Positions 26,547-35,804 of a DNA stretch of 64,000 bases are shown here, one piece after another (the stretch's first letter is position 1; the number at the start of each line of letters is the position of its first letter). The translations under genes were made by a program, and so were the position numbers. Source of the DNA: Clostridiaceae bacterium AM27-36LB (GTDB taxonomy: Bacteria > Bacillota > Clostridia > Lachnospirales > Lachnospiraceae); assembly GCA_003480725.1 (NCBI GenBank), contig QUJQ01000006.1:124001-188000 (forward strand), read 5' to 3'. The notes under the pieces were generated by a model, which saw nothing but the letters and a program-made list of their open reading frames with translations, ran no database searches and was not told the DNA's origin.

Positions 26547-27533
26547 CTACCGACAAAACCTCTCCATCATTTCACTCAATTTTTTCGCATCAAATGTCTC
26601 AAAAAACTCTGCCTTTTCATAATCTCCTACTCCATCTCTGGCATAAAGGCAGTCTGCTGCCAGAATTGGTGCTCCCACAGATCTGGCTTCCAGAAGCGGC
26701 AGACCAATGGTTTCAATATAAGACGGAAATACCAGTACCGATCTGGCATACTGTGCAAACAAGTCTTCCCTTGACATCATTCCCACGAATCGGATCGGCA
26801 GCGTCTTCTCTTCCGCTTCTTTTTTCAATGCCCGAATACCGTCGTTCTCGTCCCCGTTCAGAGTCCATACTGCTTCCCAGTCAGTGCATCCCCGCTTTTT
26901 CAGAAGCTCACAGGCTTTCAAAAATGTGCGGTGATTCTTATAGGCAGGCGGTCCTGCAGGGAAGAAAAACACCGCATGTCCTTCTTCCATGTGCCATGGA
27001 TCCGTCTTCAGCATCTCCACAGGCGGGAACTTCACCTGTACCCGTTCTGCCGGGATCTTACATTGCCGGACGATCTCTTCCTTCATCCAGTTGGTCTGCA
27101 CCAGCACCTGCTCTGCTCTGCGGATAGATCTCTTCATCATCCGTCCAAGGATCTGCTGACTGTACCATGGACGAAATGCCTCCTGCGGCCTGAACTTATA
27201 TTCAGAGAATGGAAGGGCATTATGTTCATAGACGATCTGCAGCACTCCTGCATGAGGAAGTTCGATATTCTGTAAGGACAACACCTTGTCCGCATGATAT
27301 TTTTTCACCAGCTTATGCGCCAGCACCTGATCAAAATACATCCGATGAAGCGGGCTCTTCTTGATCCACGGGAAGTTCAGCACCTTGATATGAGGCTGTT
27401 CCTTCAGTTCACAGACACTGAGCACGAAGATATACTCATTCTTCGTATCCTTACAGAACTCCTCATAGAAGCTGTTCAGTACAGTCAGTGCTCCTCCACT
27501 GGATGCGGCCACATCATAGACCAGGATCCTCAT
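26547..27533 (-). CDS. Glycosyltransferase family 4-type
   Basis: A 328-residue GT-B fold transferase, likely cytoplasmic or membrane-peripheral. The N-terminal half begins RILVYDVAASSGGALTVLNS. The C-terminal nucleotide-sugar domain has FFFPAGPPAYKNHRTFLKAC and the E-x7-E-like region YIETIGLPLLEARSVGAPIL. The donor and acceptor are not predictable. Its ATG overlaps the TGA of the upstream two-domain oxidoreductase (ATGA), showing translational coupling. Confidence 0.82.
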   Translation of the reverse strand: MRILVYDVAASSGGALTVLNSFYEEFCKDTKNEYIFVLSVCELKEQPHIKVLNFPWIKKSPLHRMYFDQVLAHKLVKKYHADKVLSLQNIELPHAGVLQIVYEHNALPFSEYKFRPQEAFRPWYSQQILGRMMKRSIRRAEQVLVQTNWMKEEIVRQCKIPAERVQVKFPPVEMLKTDPWHMEEGHAVFFFPAGPPAYKNHRTFLKACELLKKRGCTDWEAVWTLNGDENDGIRALKKEAEEKTLPIRFVGMMSREDLFAQYARSVLVFPSYIETIGLPLLEARSVGAPILAADCLYARDGVGDYEKAEFFETFDAKKLSEMMERFCR

Positions 27534-29653
27534 GACTCTTTTACCTTCTGCATGGCTTTGATCAGCAGCTCCTGTCCACGGAATGCATCAGCAATCACCG
27601 TATTCTTCTCCTGTCCGCGGAGCACTTTACAAATATATTCATACTCTGCGTGAATACCCTTATCCTGCTTGAGCTTTTCTTTTACGGACTTGGTACTGCC
27701 GTATTTCTTCAACCGGATAAAGTTGTCCATCTCATAGACCGAACCATTGGACAGCACACGAAGCTGTTCCTTCGGATATTTCTTGGAGCCCATGGAAGAG
27801 TAGACAATATTTCCAATGGCACCTGATGCAAACCGAAGAGTGATCAGTGCGTTATCATTCATCGGATATGCATTGTTGGATGCCGCAGTTACTGTCAGAT
27901 CCTCCAGATGACTTCCGTCCAGATACTGGATCAGATCCACAAAATGACATGCCTCGCCAAGAATCCTGCCGCCACCTGCTGCTTCATCATGTACCCAGTG
28001 ATCCTTCGGAATAAATCCGGCATTTCCGATAAAATCATAGACTGCCGGAATCTGATCCGTCTTCATCTCTCTCTTGATCTGCTGGATCAGCGGTGCATGT
28101 CTCCGGTTCAGTCCCACAAACAGTTCACCTTCAGACTGCTCATACGCTTCCTTGATTGCTGTCAGTTCATCCAGAGTCAGACACAAGGGCTTTTCGCAGT
28201 AGACATTCTTTCCTGCCTTCAGTGCTTCGATTACAAACTTAGCGTGGCTGTTGTGCTGGGTGGATACGGCGATCAGATCAATCTCCGGATCACTCAGCAG
28301 TTCCTGATAATTATTGGTGGTATAACCAAACGGTGTGCCATCATTGGCCTGTGCACCACCCACTCCGCCAGTGGTTGCCAGTCCGCGGAATTCAAAGAGC
28401 CCTGTCTCCTTCATGATTGGCAGCATGGTACTGCGTACAAAGTTTCCAGCTCCGATCAGTCCCAGGCGGATCTTCTCACCAGAAGCCGCTCTCTTCGCCT
28501 TCGGATTCTCGATCCGGCTCTGCCATTTCGTATCATTTTCATCATATTTCAGAAGAACACCGATATAGCGCTCATGATTCGGATTCTTGGTAATCATCTC
28601 ATAAGCTTCTGCCGCTTTTTCAAATGGGATCTCATGGGTAATAATATCTGCAAGGCTGATTCTGCCCTGTGCCAGCAGACGCACAAACTCTTCAATGTTG
28701 CGCCCCTCAGTAAAACGTACATAGCCAATCGGGTAATCAATACCCTTCTGCTCATAGGTGGAATCATAACGGCCTGCTCCATAGGAACGGGCAATTCTAA
28801 AGGACAGCTCCCTCTCATAGTACGGACGTCTGTCAATATTCATCTGAGTCACACCAATCATACAGATAATGCCACGATCTCTGGCAATCGCTGCAGCCAG
28901 ATCCATCGGTGCATTACTGTTGGTCGCTGCGGTAATAATCACCTTGTCTACACCCCGGCCTCTGGTCAATGCTTTCGTCATATCCGCTGCATTGTCATCA
29001 CCAGAATTGATAAATGCCTTCAGCCTGGTACCCGGCATGGTCTTATCTACCACATCGTAACCGATCACATCGCATCCGTAAGCATTCAGGATCCGACATA
29101 CGATCTGCCCCACCAGTCCCATACCGATGACTGCCACGGTCTCTCCCGGAACCACTTCTGCCTGATGGATTCCTTCCAGAGCAATACCTCCCAGCGCACA
29201 GAATGCTGCCTGACGATAATCAGTCAATTCCTCCGGTACTTTGGTCAGCATGGTACGGCTTACACGGTTGATCTCACAATGATAAGCAGTTCCCACCATT
29301 GCCACCAGATCTCCGGCCTGCACCTCGGTCACACCTTTTCCACAGGCAATGACACGTCCCACACCGGAATATCCCATAGGCATAGGCTCTGCCAGCTTGT
29401 TAAAAGCACTCTCAATGGTAGTTACGATCCCGTCTGTTGACAACTTCTCCATTACTTTTTTCACCTGATCCGGGCGTTCCAGCGCTTTCTGGATCAGATT
29501 CTTTCCACCAAAGGAAGCCAGTCCTCTCTCAGTTCCCGCACTGACAACGGTGTACAGGCTCTCCACCAGAGCCATATTTTCCTTTACTGTGGGCATAGGC
29601 TGATCGATCAGCTTCATACTTCCATCACTTACATTCAAAAATAATTGTTTCAT
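27530..29653 (-). CDS. Two-domain oxidoreductase (MDR zinc-type dehydrogenase plus Gfo/Idh/MocA)
   Basis: About 707 residues. The first half (about 1-340) is an alcohol-dehydrogenase-like MDR domain with NAD motif VIGMGLVGQIV. After a linker, a Gfo/Idh/MocA domain begins IRLGLIGAGNFVRSTMLPIM, with the catalytic-type segment YCEKPLCLTLDELT. This fusion recurs in surface-polysaccharide loci next to heparinase II/III proteins; its substrate there is not established. I start at ATG 29653, since the upstream extension (23 codons) overlaps the dehydrogenase gene and is not family-like. Confidence 0.85.
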   Translation of the reverse strand: MKQLFLNVSDGSMKLIDQPMPTVKENMALVESLYTVVSAGTERGLASFGGKNLIQKALERPDQVKKVMEKLSTDGIVTTIESAFNKLAEPMPMGYSGVGRVIACGKGVTEVQAGDLVAMVGTAYHCEINRVSRTMLTKVPEELTDYRQAAFCALGGIALEGIHQAEVVPGETVAVIGMGLVGQIVCRILNAYGCDVIGYDVVDKTMPGTRLKAFINSGDDNAADMTKALTRGRGVDKVIITAATNSNAPMDLAAAIARDRGIICMIGVTQMNIDRRPYYERELSFRIARSYGAGRYDSTYEQKGIDYPIGYVRFTEGRNIEEFVRLLAQGRISLADIITHEIPFEKAAEAYEMITKNPNHERYIGVLLKYDENDTKWQSRIENPKAKRAASGEKIRLGLIGAGNFVRSTMLPIMKETGLFEFRGLATTGGVGGAQANDGTPFGYTTNNYQELLSDPEIDLIAVSTQHNSHAKFVIEALKAGKNVYCEKPLCLTLDELTAIKEAYEQSEGELFVGLNRRHAPLIQQIKREMKTDQIPAVYDFIGNAGFIPKDHWVHDEAAGGGRILGEACHFVDLIQYLDGSHLEDLTVTAASNNAYPMNDNALITLRFASGAIGNIVYSSMGSKKYPKEQLRVLSNGSVYEMDNFIRLKKYGSTKSVKEKLKQDKGIHAEYEYICKVLRGQEKNTVIADAFRGQELLIKAMQKVKES

Positions 29654-29669
29654 ACTTTTCTTACTTCTC

Positions 29670-30893
29670 CTACAGTCTATATACCCCATCCAGAAAGCAG
29701 ATATGTCTGGTGTCCAGTACAACCTTTCCTTTCAGTTCGTCCATATGCTCCTTGATCTCATCATGTCCCACCAGCAGAACTACCATGTCCACATCGTGTA
29801 TGAAGCTGTCCAGATCATGGTACTGGTTCGGAACAAGATCTCTGGTCACATACGGATCATATACCTTAATCTGACCGCCGCACAGATGACGCTCCATACT
29901 CTCCAGCATCTGAAGTGTCGGGCTCTCTCTGGTATCATCTACATTTTCCTTATAAGTCAGACCATAGAGACCCACGCGGCCCACATCGGTCATGCCATTC
30001 TCTTTCATAATGTTGTGGATCCGCTCCAGCACAAAGTCCGGCATAGAGTCATTGATCTTGCGTGCTGCCAGAATGATGTTGGACAGTCCCGGATAATCTC
30101 CCACCAGGAACCATGGGTCCACAGAGATGCAATGTCCGCCAACGCCCGGTCCTGGAGTCAGAATATTGACACGGGGATGCTTGTTGGCAATACGGATGAT
30201 CTCATACACATCCATGTTATCTGAGCGGCAAATCTTAGCCAGCTCATTGGCAAATGCAATATTGATATCACGGAAGGTGTTCTCTACTACCTTGGTCATC
30301 TCTGCAGTACGGATATCTGTTACAACGATCTCACCCTCACAGAAGGAACTGTACAGAGCTTTTACCTTCTCACCGATCTCCCTGCTGTCTGCACCAATAG
30401 TACGGGAATTGTGTTTCAGCTCATATACCATATTTCCCGGGATAATACGCTCCGGTGCATGGACCAGATTGATATCCTCGCCGATGACAAAGCCTCTCTC
30501 CTCTACTACCGGACGCACATATTTATTGATGGTTCCCGGAGATACGGTGGACTCTACTACTACGGTTGCTCCCTTGGGGCAGACCTCCATCACATCTTTG
30601 ACCGCTTCTGCCACGTAGCTTGCATCTACTTTTTTGCTTGCCTTGTCATAAGGGGTCGGCACTGCGATAATGTACATATCCGTGCTCTGATACTCATGAG
30701 AAAAACGGATGCCTTTTTTCACTGCCTCGTTGAACAGCTCATCCAGCCCGTCCTCCTCAAAGGTCGGCTTTCCTGACCGAAGAGTGTCCACCAATCCCTT
30801 ATTATAGTCTGTTCCTACTACTTCCACTCCATGTGCAGCAAACATCAATGCGGTGGGAAGTCCAATATAACCAAGTCCTACTACGTTAATCAT
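29670..30893 (-). CDS. wecC: Nucleotide-sugar dehydrogenase, UDP-N-acetylmannosaminuronate dehydrogenase type
   Basis: Oxidises C6 of a UDP-HexNAc to the uronic acid, using two NAD+. 407 residues, with the Rossmann start NVVGLGYIGLPTALMFA (3-19), SSF-type linker, and catalytic Cys in GPGVGGHCISVDPWFL. The IGLGYIGLPTA start is that of the WecC/WbpA branch rather than UDP-glucose dehydrogenase. UDP-ManNAc or UDP-GlcNAc are both plausible substrates. ATG 30893 follows AAAGGAGAG; the longer reading lacks a ribosome site. It could supply the uronate for the 2,3-diamino sugar route proposed for 42913-51264. Confidence 0.87.
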   Translation of the reverse strand: MINVVGLGYIGLPTALMFAAHGVEVVGTDYNKGLVDTLRSGKPTFEEDGLDELFNEAVKKGIRFSHEYQSTDMYIIAVPTPYDKASKKVDASYVAEAVKDVMEVCPKGATVVVESTVSPGTINKYVRPVVEERGFVIGEDINLVHAPERIIPGNMVYELKHNSRTIGADSREIGEKVKALYSSFCEGEIVVTDIRTAEMTKVVENTFRDINIAFANELAKICRSDNMDVYEIIRIANKHPRVNILTPGPGVGGHCISVDPWFLVGDYPGLSNIILAARKINDSMPDFVLERIHNIMKENGMTDVGRVGLYGLTYKENVDDTRESPTLQMLESMERHLCGGQIKVYDPYVTRDLVPNQYHDLDSFIHDVDMVVLLVGHDEIKEHMDELKGKVVLDTRHICFLDGVYRL

Positions 30894-30916
30894 GTTTTCT
30901 CTCCTTTGTGTAATGA

Positions 30917-32563
30917 TTACCAATTGATCTGTATCTCATGTTCTGACCCATCACCTTCCCAGGCGATCTCCAGAACCTGTATCTTCATTATCTGACCAAA
31001 CTCCGGTGCATAAGAGCAGATTTCTCCATCCCGGTGGATCTTTATCTGATCTGACAACTCCGGTATGATCCGGCAGATTACGTTGCCGTCCACTTCTTTC
31101 ACAAGAACCTGTCCGTCCTGTTCTTCATATTCATAATCCGGCGCCAGGTGCAGATATGCCTGTGCTGATCCAGTCACCTGATCTTTCACAATCACTTTCT
31201 GATCATCCACCAGAATCGTTCGCTTCTGCTGTCTGCCTGTGGCAGTGACCAGCTCTCCGTGAATCCAGTCTGCACCGCAGTCGCCGGATACCTGACTGAT
31301 CCGTCTCGCCACCCGGTGTTCGCCCCAGCATTCCGACTGTTCTTCCCCTTCAATGACCACCGTATTGTGTGCCCGGGTACTTCGAAAATACCCTCGCAGG
31401 CTTCCCTGATACTGTCCGGTTCCGGAGTTAACAAAGACCGGATGCTGATCCACAGACACCTCAAAGCTCAGGCCATCACAATGTCCATGTCCCGGCATGT
31501 AATCCGGTGCGATCTCTCCTGCATCCATCAGGATCTTCAGTCCCTGATGTCTCAGACAGTAATATCCTGCGTCAGGGAATGCGTTCTTATTGACTGGTGC
31601 AATGGAAAATTCTTCCCGAAGCGCCGCCAGAAGACTCAACATGGATCTGGCCACATTATCACCTGCATCATTGAACAATGGAGTGTGTCCCATACCCTCT
31701 TCCAGGGAATACATGGCATCTGTCATGGGCTGCAGCAACGCACTCAATTCCTGATAAAACAACTGATCTGCATCCTTCACACCCTTTGCTGCCCTCATGA
31801 CATCTTCCAGAACGATCTTATGGTACATAATACTTCTCTCATAATGTACCCCGTCAGGCAGGATCTGTTCTTTTAATTCTTCCTGTAATCTGGACTTATA
31901 CTCCGCATAGATGCCTGGCTCCTTAAAATACAGGGCTCCCAGCATGACTGCCTTGAGATTTTCCAGATAATGATTTCCCAGCAGATGTAATTCCAGCTTT
32001 TTCTGCAGATGCAGATACTGGGCATACATGCTGTCTGTCAGTTTCAGAAAAAATACCTGATCTTCCTGCACCCGACCTTCAAATCCATCCAGGCAGATCC
32101 ACAGATTCGTTAATCTTAGCGAAATGGTGTAAGGATGCCAGCCATCTCCTTTTCCGTCCGCATTGTCACTAATCCAACGTTCACAGTAATCACGGAAACA
32201 GGTGTAGTATTTCTCATCCTTCGTCTCCCGATAAGCTGCCACCAGCGGAATCAGGGACTCCAGATACTGAAGGTTAAAGTTCCACAGATGAGATTTGTCC
32301 GGATGTTTCCAGTCATTTCCACTGGGGGTTCCGTTCTCATGAAGAAGCGTCACATTCCCATTCAGCAGTTCTTCCAATGAAAACCGCTTTAAGTAGTCTG
32401 GATGTTCATCCAGTCTTGGCATCCATAATGCAAGTTCTCCCTTAACCGGTGCTTTTGCCTCTGTCACCGCCGCTTTTCCTCTGGTCAGGCGGTTCTTGAT
32501 CAGATATCTGATCTGACTTTTTTTCAAATATTTTAATGTCTCACAGTATTTTTTAATATCCAC
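30917..32563 (-). CDS. Heparinase II/III family protein
   Basis: 548 residues, no signal peptide, with an alpha/alpha-toroid N-terminal part (about 70-290; HLWNFNLQYLESL, LLGNHYLENLKAVM) and a beta-sandwich C-terminal lyase-like part (about 320-540; GHGHCDGLSFEVSVD, RAHNTVVIEGEEQ). Family members cleave uronic acid-containing polysaccharides by beta-elimination. In biosynthetic loci they may edit or release the polymer, or epimerise it, but the activity is unproven. Lacking an export signal, it may act in the cytoplasm. Two bases separate it from the upstream glycosyltransferase. Confidence 0.85.
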   Translation of the reverse strand: MDIKKYCETLKYLKKSQIRYLIKNRLTRGKAAVTEAKAPVKGELALWMPRLDEHPDYLKRFSLEELLNGNVTLLHENGTPSGNDWKHPDKSHLWNFNLQYLESLIPLVAAYRETKDEKYYTCFRDYCERWISDNADGKGDGWHPYTISLRLTNLWICLDGFEGRVQEDQVFFLKLTDSMYAQYLHLQKKLELHLLGNHYLENLKAVMLGALYFKEPGIYAEYKSRLQEELKEQILPDGVHYERSIMYHKIVLEDVMRAAKGVKDADQLFYQELSALLQPMTDAMYSLEEGMGHTPLFNDAGDNVARSMLSLLAALREEFSIAPVNKNAFPDAGYYCLRHQGLKILMDAGEIAPDYMPGHGHCDGLSFEVSVDQHPVFVNSGTGQYQGSLRGYFRSTRAHNTVVIEGEEQSECWGEHRVARRISQVSGDCGADWIHGELVTATGRQQKRTILVDDQKVIVKDQVTGSAQAYLHLAPDYEYEEQDGQVLVKEVDGNVICRIIPELSDQIKIHRDGEICSYAPEFGQIMKIQVLEIAWEGDGSEHEIQINW

Positions 32564-32565
32564 GA

Positions 32566-33828
32566 TTATTTCTGCTCCACACTCTCGATCACATGATACA
32601 ACCGCTCTGTCAGCACGGAGAAATCAAAGTCTTTGGCTCCCTCCTGTGCATTGTGCGCCATCTGCGCATAAGTCTCGGCAGGCATATCATGGATCTTCAG
32701 AATCTGCTCTGCCAATGCCTGCGGAGTGCACTCCTCCAGAGACAGACCACACTGATATTTATCCAGAATACAATATCCCATCTTTACCGTAGAGATGATG
32801 GGCTTACCGCTTGCCATGTACTCGAACAGCTTGTTGGAGCTGTTTCCGCGGGACCAGTTGTAGTTGCTCTGGGAATAATTCAATACATTCACTGATGATC
32901 TGCTCAAAATATACGGAATATATTTTTTCTCTACAAAGCCTTTGAAGATCACATTGTCAATGTGCTCGTCCTTCACCCGCTGCTGCAATTTCTCCAGCTC
33001 GCTGCCGCCGCCGAAGATCAGGAACTGAATATCCTTCTTGTCCTTCAGAAGCTTCGCAGTATCCAGCAGATTTCCCACATTGTTGACCGGGCGGACCGTT
33101 CCTGTATAGACAACCTTGAAAGTATCCGATGTCAGATCCGGATCGTCCAGCACATTTTTCTCGATACTTTCATAGTAATCTGACAGCTTAACACCATTAT
33201 TCACATAGTAACATTTTTTCAAGTCGATCTTTCCACCATGCGCTGTATCCCAGCCCATCTCCTTAATGTGGTCCACATCTCCCTCTTTGGTAAACACAAT
33301 GGCATCCGCATGGACATACATCCATTTTTCACCGGCACTCAGCAACCTTCCTGGCAGGCTGTTCATCTTCACCTTGCCCACAGAAAAGATCGCCTCCGGC
33401 CACAGATCCCGCACCTCCACAATGGCAGGCACATGAAATCTTCTTGCAATCAGAATGCCTGCAATACTGGTCAGCGGATGGGCACTGGATCCCATGATCA
33501 CATCCGGCTTTCCATATTCTTTTGCATACTTCCTGCTGATCTTCATAAGTCCTGTAAAGAACGAGATCATATTCTTTACACGGGACAATCCATTTCCCTG
33601 ATATTTGCTGGTCTTTACAAACACAAAGGGAACCCCTTCCTCTTCGGTCCGAAGATAAGGCTTCCCATGTGTGTCCACGCACCCGCCGGTCTGATGAAGC
33701 TCATTGGCCGCAAATACCGTGGTCTCTATTCCTTTTTCCTTTAAATACTCTGCAAAATAAAAATGACGAAGCAACGGTCCAGTAAGCGGGGTCGTTGCAT
33801 AATGATTAAAAATCCAGAATCTTCGCAT
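32566..33828 (-). CDS. Glycosyltransferase, WbuB-like GT4
   Basis: A 420-residue GT-B transferase. It opens RRFWIFNHYATTPLTGPLLR and has a donor domain with VYTGTVRPVNNVG and an E-rich loop SNKLFEYMASGKPII. The start and whole layout match a second gene at 51267, so the locus carries two WbuB-like paralogs; WbuB enzymes often transfer an L-FucNAc-type residue. First gene of the minus-strand operon ending at 24966. Confidence 0.85.
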   Translation of the reverse strand: MRRFWIFNHYATTPLTGPLLRHFYFAEYLKEKGIETTVFAANELHQTGGCVDTHGKPYLRTEEEGVPFVFVKTSKYQGNGLSRVKNMISFFTGLMKISRKYAKEYGKPDVIMGSSAHPLTSIAGILIARRFHVPAIVEVRDLWPEAIFSVGKVKMNSLPGRLLSAGEKWMYVHADAIVFTKEGDVDHIKEMGWDTAHGGKIDLKKCYYVNNGVKLSDYYESIEKNVLDDPDLTSDTFKVVYTGTVRPVNNVGNLLDTAKLLKDKKDIQFLIFGGGSELEKLQQRVKDEHIDNVIFKGFVEKKYIPYILSRSSVNVLNYSQSNYNWSRGNSSNKLFEYMASGKPIISTVKMGYCILDKYQCGLSLEECTPQALAEQILKIHDMPAETYAQMAHNAQEGAKDFDFSVLTERLYHVIESVEQK

Positions 33829-33876
33829 GACTTCTGTTGTCCTCCACAGCTTCTGTTAAAATCCATAGTTCTAATT

Positions 33877-33905
33877 ATTTTAACACTTCTTTGGAGTATT
33901 TACAA
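33877..33905 (-). promoter_or_regulatory. Promoter of the heparinase-wecC glycan operon
   Basis: Minus strand TTGTAA (33900-33905), 17-base spacer, TAAAAT (33877-33882). The -35 box overlaps the stop codon (33900-33902) of the upstream gene. Confidence 0.65.
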
Positions 33906-35633
33906 TATTTGAAGCTTATAGACTGTAAATCCGGCTATTTTATCCACCTCGTCACAGCTTATATTCTCATAGAGCTCTGTCAGATATTCTGTTCCCCGGT
34001 CAAAACTGCTGATCAGATAGACATTGTCTGCACCATATAATGCCTCTTTCACACTGCTGATCCCATTCTGCTTAAGCTTTCTCTCCCAGACCGGGCTGTA
34101 TGCGATCCAGTCTCCCAGGGACATATAGTTCATTACATACGGATCATTCTGCCACAGATGTACATTGTAGGTAGTCATTGCCATAGATGTTACATCATTA
34201 AAATAAAAGTTATCCGGATGATCCATGCAATAGGCTTTTAGTTTTTCTACATTCTCATTCCATTTTGCAGTCTCCAGATTCTGTGTACGTACTGCAGCAA
34301 CTTTCCAGACTGCCCCGACGACCATAGCTGCCAGCAAGAGCGCCAGACCTGTTTTTCTGCACACCTTCTTTGCTGCTGACCGACTCACACCGCCTGCATC
34401 ATCCATCACATACTCACGAGCCAGCAGTAATAACGGCACTATCAGCATCAGATTCATACTGATCAATACCCGCTCCGGCATTCTGCCCCGGTAGATCAGA
34501 TAGAGCCAGAGTACGATCTGCATACCTGGAATACAGATGGTCTCCAACATACGCTTCCAATCCTTTCGGAAAATCCATCCCAGAAGCAGTATCGCATAAC
34601 CTGACATAGCTGCCAGATGAAGATACTCATATTTTCCAGCAAATGTTCCTTTTATATAAGTTTTTACTGTCTGACGCAGCTTCTGTACCACATTGGTCTG
34701 TCCGCTGATCTCTTCACTTCGCTTTTCAAAATAGTCCAGGAAGAAAGACTGATCCACACGATCATCCGCTGTATAATTATAGTAATACAGATTCTTTGCT
34801 CTGGCTTTGCTGTCAACCCCCACACTGTGATAGAGTGCCTGCTCATCCTCATATCTTGGAAACATATATTCCTCGTAATCATAGATCAGGGAACGGGTGT
34901 TATTAAACGCATTGTAGAACTGCCAGTCCTCGCTGCCGTATCCAATAAATAATCCCGCCACATACAGCAAAGCTGCCAGCACCGGTGCTGCCGGGATCCA
35001 CAGATTCTTCTTATCCGCACCTTTGTTCTCCCATACCCTCAATAGCCACAACAGACCACAGACTGGAAGGATCATGCAAAACACTGAAAATCTCAACTCA
35101 ATGCTCAGAAAACAGAGAACTGTCAGCAGCACCAGATCTCTGATCTGAATCTCTTCCGCCGTCATATACCAGAAGATCACGGTCACTGCCACAACTGCCG
35201 CCGTAGTCGTAAAGGAAAGCTGTGTCATGAGCTTGATATCCAGGATCATCCATAGTACAATCAGTGCCAATGGCCAGATATGAATCTTTCTTCCCGGTCT
35301 GCCAGCCAGTCTGTCACGATCTTCCCGCCGTTCCTGCAGCTCTGTCAGCCTCCATGCCATCAGTCCCATACAACATACCTGCAAAAAAATGTATCCAAGC
35401 GCATACCAGTCCACGTTCCGCACTGCACGGTAGAGTCCCGCTACCAGCAGCGGATACCAGTAACCAGTGAAGAAGCCATGGGCATCCGGTGTCCCCAGGT
35501 ACTGGCCGGATATCACCTCCATCATGGTCCGATCATCCACAATTCCGTAGACCAAAGGCACAACTGCCAGTAATACCAATATATACATCATCGGACAGAT
35601 CACTGCCCAAAAACATCTTTTCTTCCAGATCAT
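33900..35633 (-). CDS. Large polytopic membrane protein, GT-C-like, unknown function
   Basis: 577 residues with about eleven or twelve hydrophobic helices (first around 8-30) and a C-terminal soluble segment (about 450-577) containing VTSMAMTTYNVHLW and FYFNDV. The architecture resembles lipid-linked-sugar transferases or polysaccharide-modifying enzymes, but no family is recognised. It is flanked by its own promoter upstream and the next operon's promoter downstream, so it is monocistronic, and it diverges from the plus-strand glycan operon. Confidence 0.7.
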   Translation of the reverse strand: MIWKKRCFWAVICPMMYILVLLAVVPLVYGIVDDRTMMEVISGQYLGTPDAHGFFTGYWYPLLVAGLYRAVRNVDWYALGYIFLQVCCMGLMAWRLTELQERREDRDRLAGRPGRKIHIWPLALIVLWMILDIKLMTQLSFTTTAAVVAVTVIFWYMTAEEIQIRDLVLLTVLCFLSIELRFSVFCMILPVCGLLWLLRVWENKGADKKNLWIPAAPVLAALLYVAGLFIGYGSEDWQFYNAFNNTRSLIYDYEEYMFPRYEDEQALYHSVGVDSKARAKNLYYYNYTADDRVDQSFFLDYFEKRSEEISGQTNVVQKLRQTVKTYIKGTFAGKYEYLHLAAMSGYAILLLGWIFRKDWKRMLETICIPGMQIVLWLYLIYRGRMPERVLISMNLMLIVPLLLLAREYVMDDAGGVSRSAAKKVCRKTGLALLLAAMVVGAVWKVAAVRTQNLETAKWNENVEKLKAYCMDHPDNFYFNDVTSMAMTTYNVHLWQNDPYVMNYMSLGDWIAYSPVWERKLKQNGISSVKEALYGADNVYLISSFDRGTEYLTELYENISCDEVDKIAGFTVYKLQIL

Positions 35634-35659
35634 CTTCGATACCTCACCTTCATTCTTTT

Positions 35660-35688
35660 AGCATATCGTCCTTTTACCTGATGTTCAA
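35660..35688 (-). promoter_or_regulatory. Promoter of the 577-residue membrane protein
   Basis: Minus strand TTGAAC (35683-35688), 17-base spacer, TATGCT (35660-35665). Confidence 0.65.
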
Positions 35689-35739
35689 CTTAATTTTTCT
35701 TAAATTTCAACGAAAAAACAAGTAAATATTTTCCATTGG

Positions 35740-35768
35740 TTGACGCAATTTTTCTTATGCCTTATAAT
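35740..35768 (+). promoter_or_regulatory. Promoter of the plus-strand glycan operon
   Basis: TTGACG (35740-35745), 17-base spacer, TATAAT (35763-35768), followed by AAGGGAG before ATG 35805. It drives the only plus-strand transcript of the polysaccharide locus. Confidence 0.85.
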
Positions 35769-35804
35769 TAATTTTGATTTACAAAAGATCTAAGGGAGTT
35801 TGTT

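Noticed and set aside
27908..29440. 510-codon open frame on the plus strand
   Set aside because: It lies wholly antisense to the two-domain oxidoreductase, whose domains and motifs are intact; no SD and no recognisable protein.
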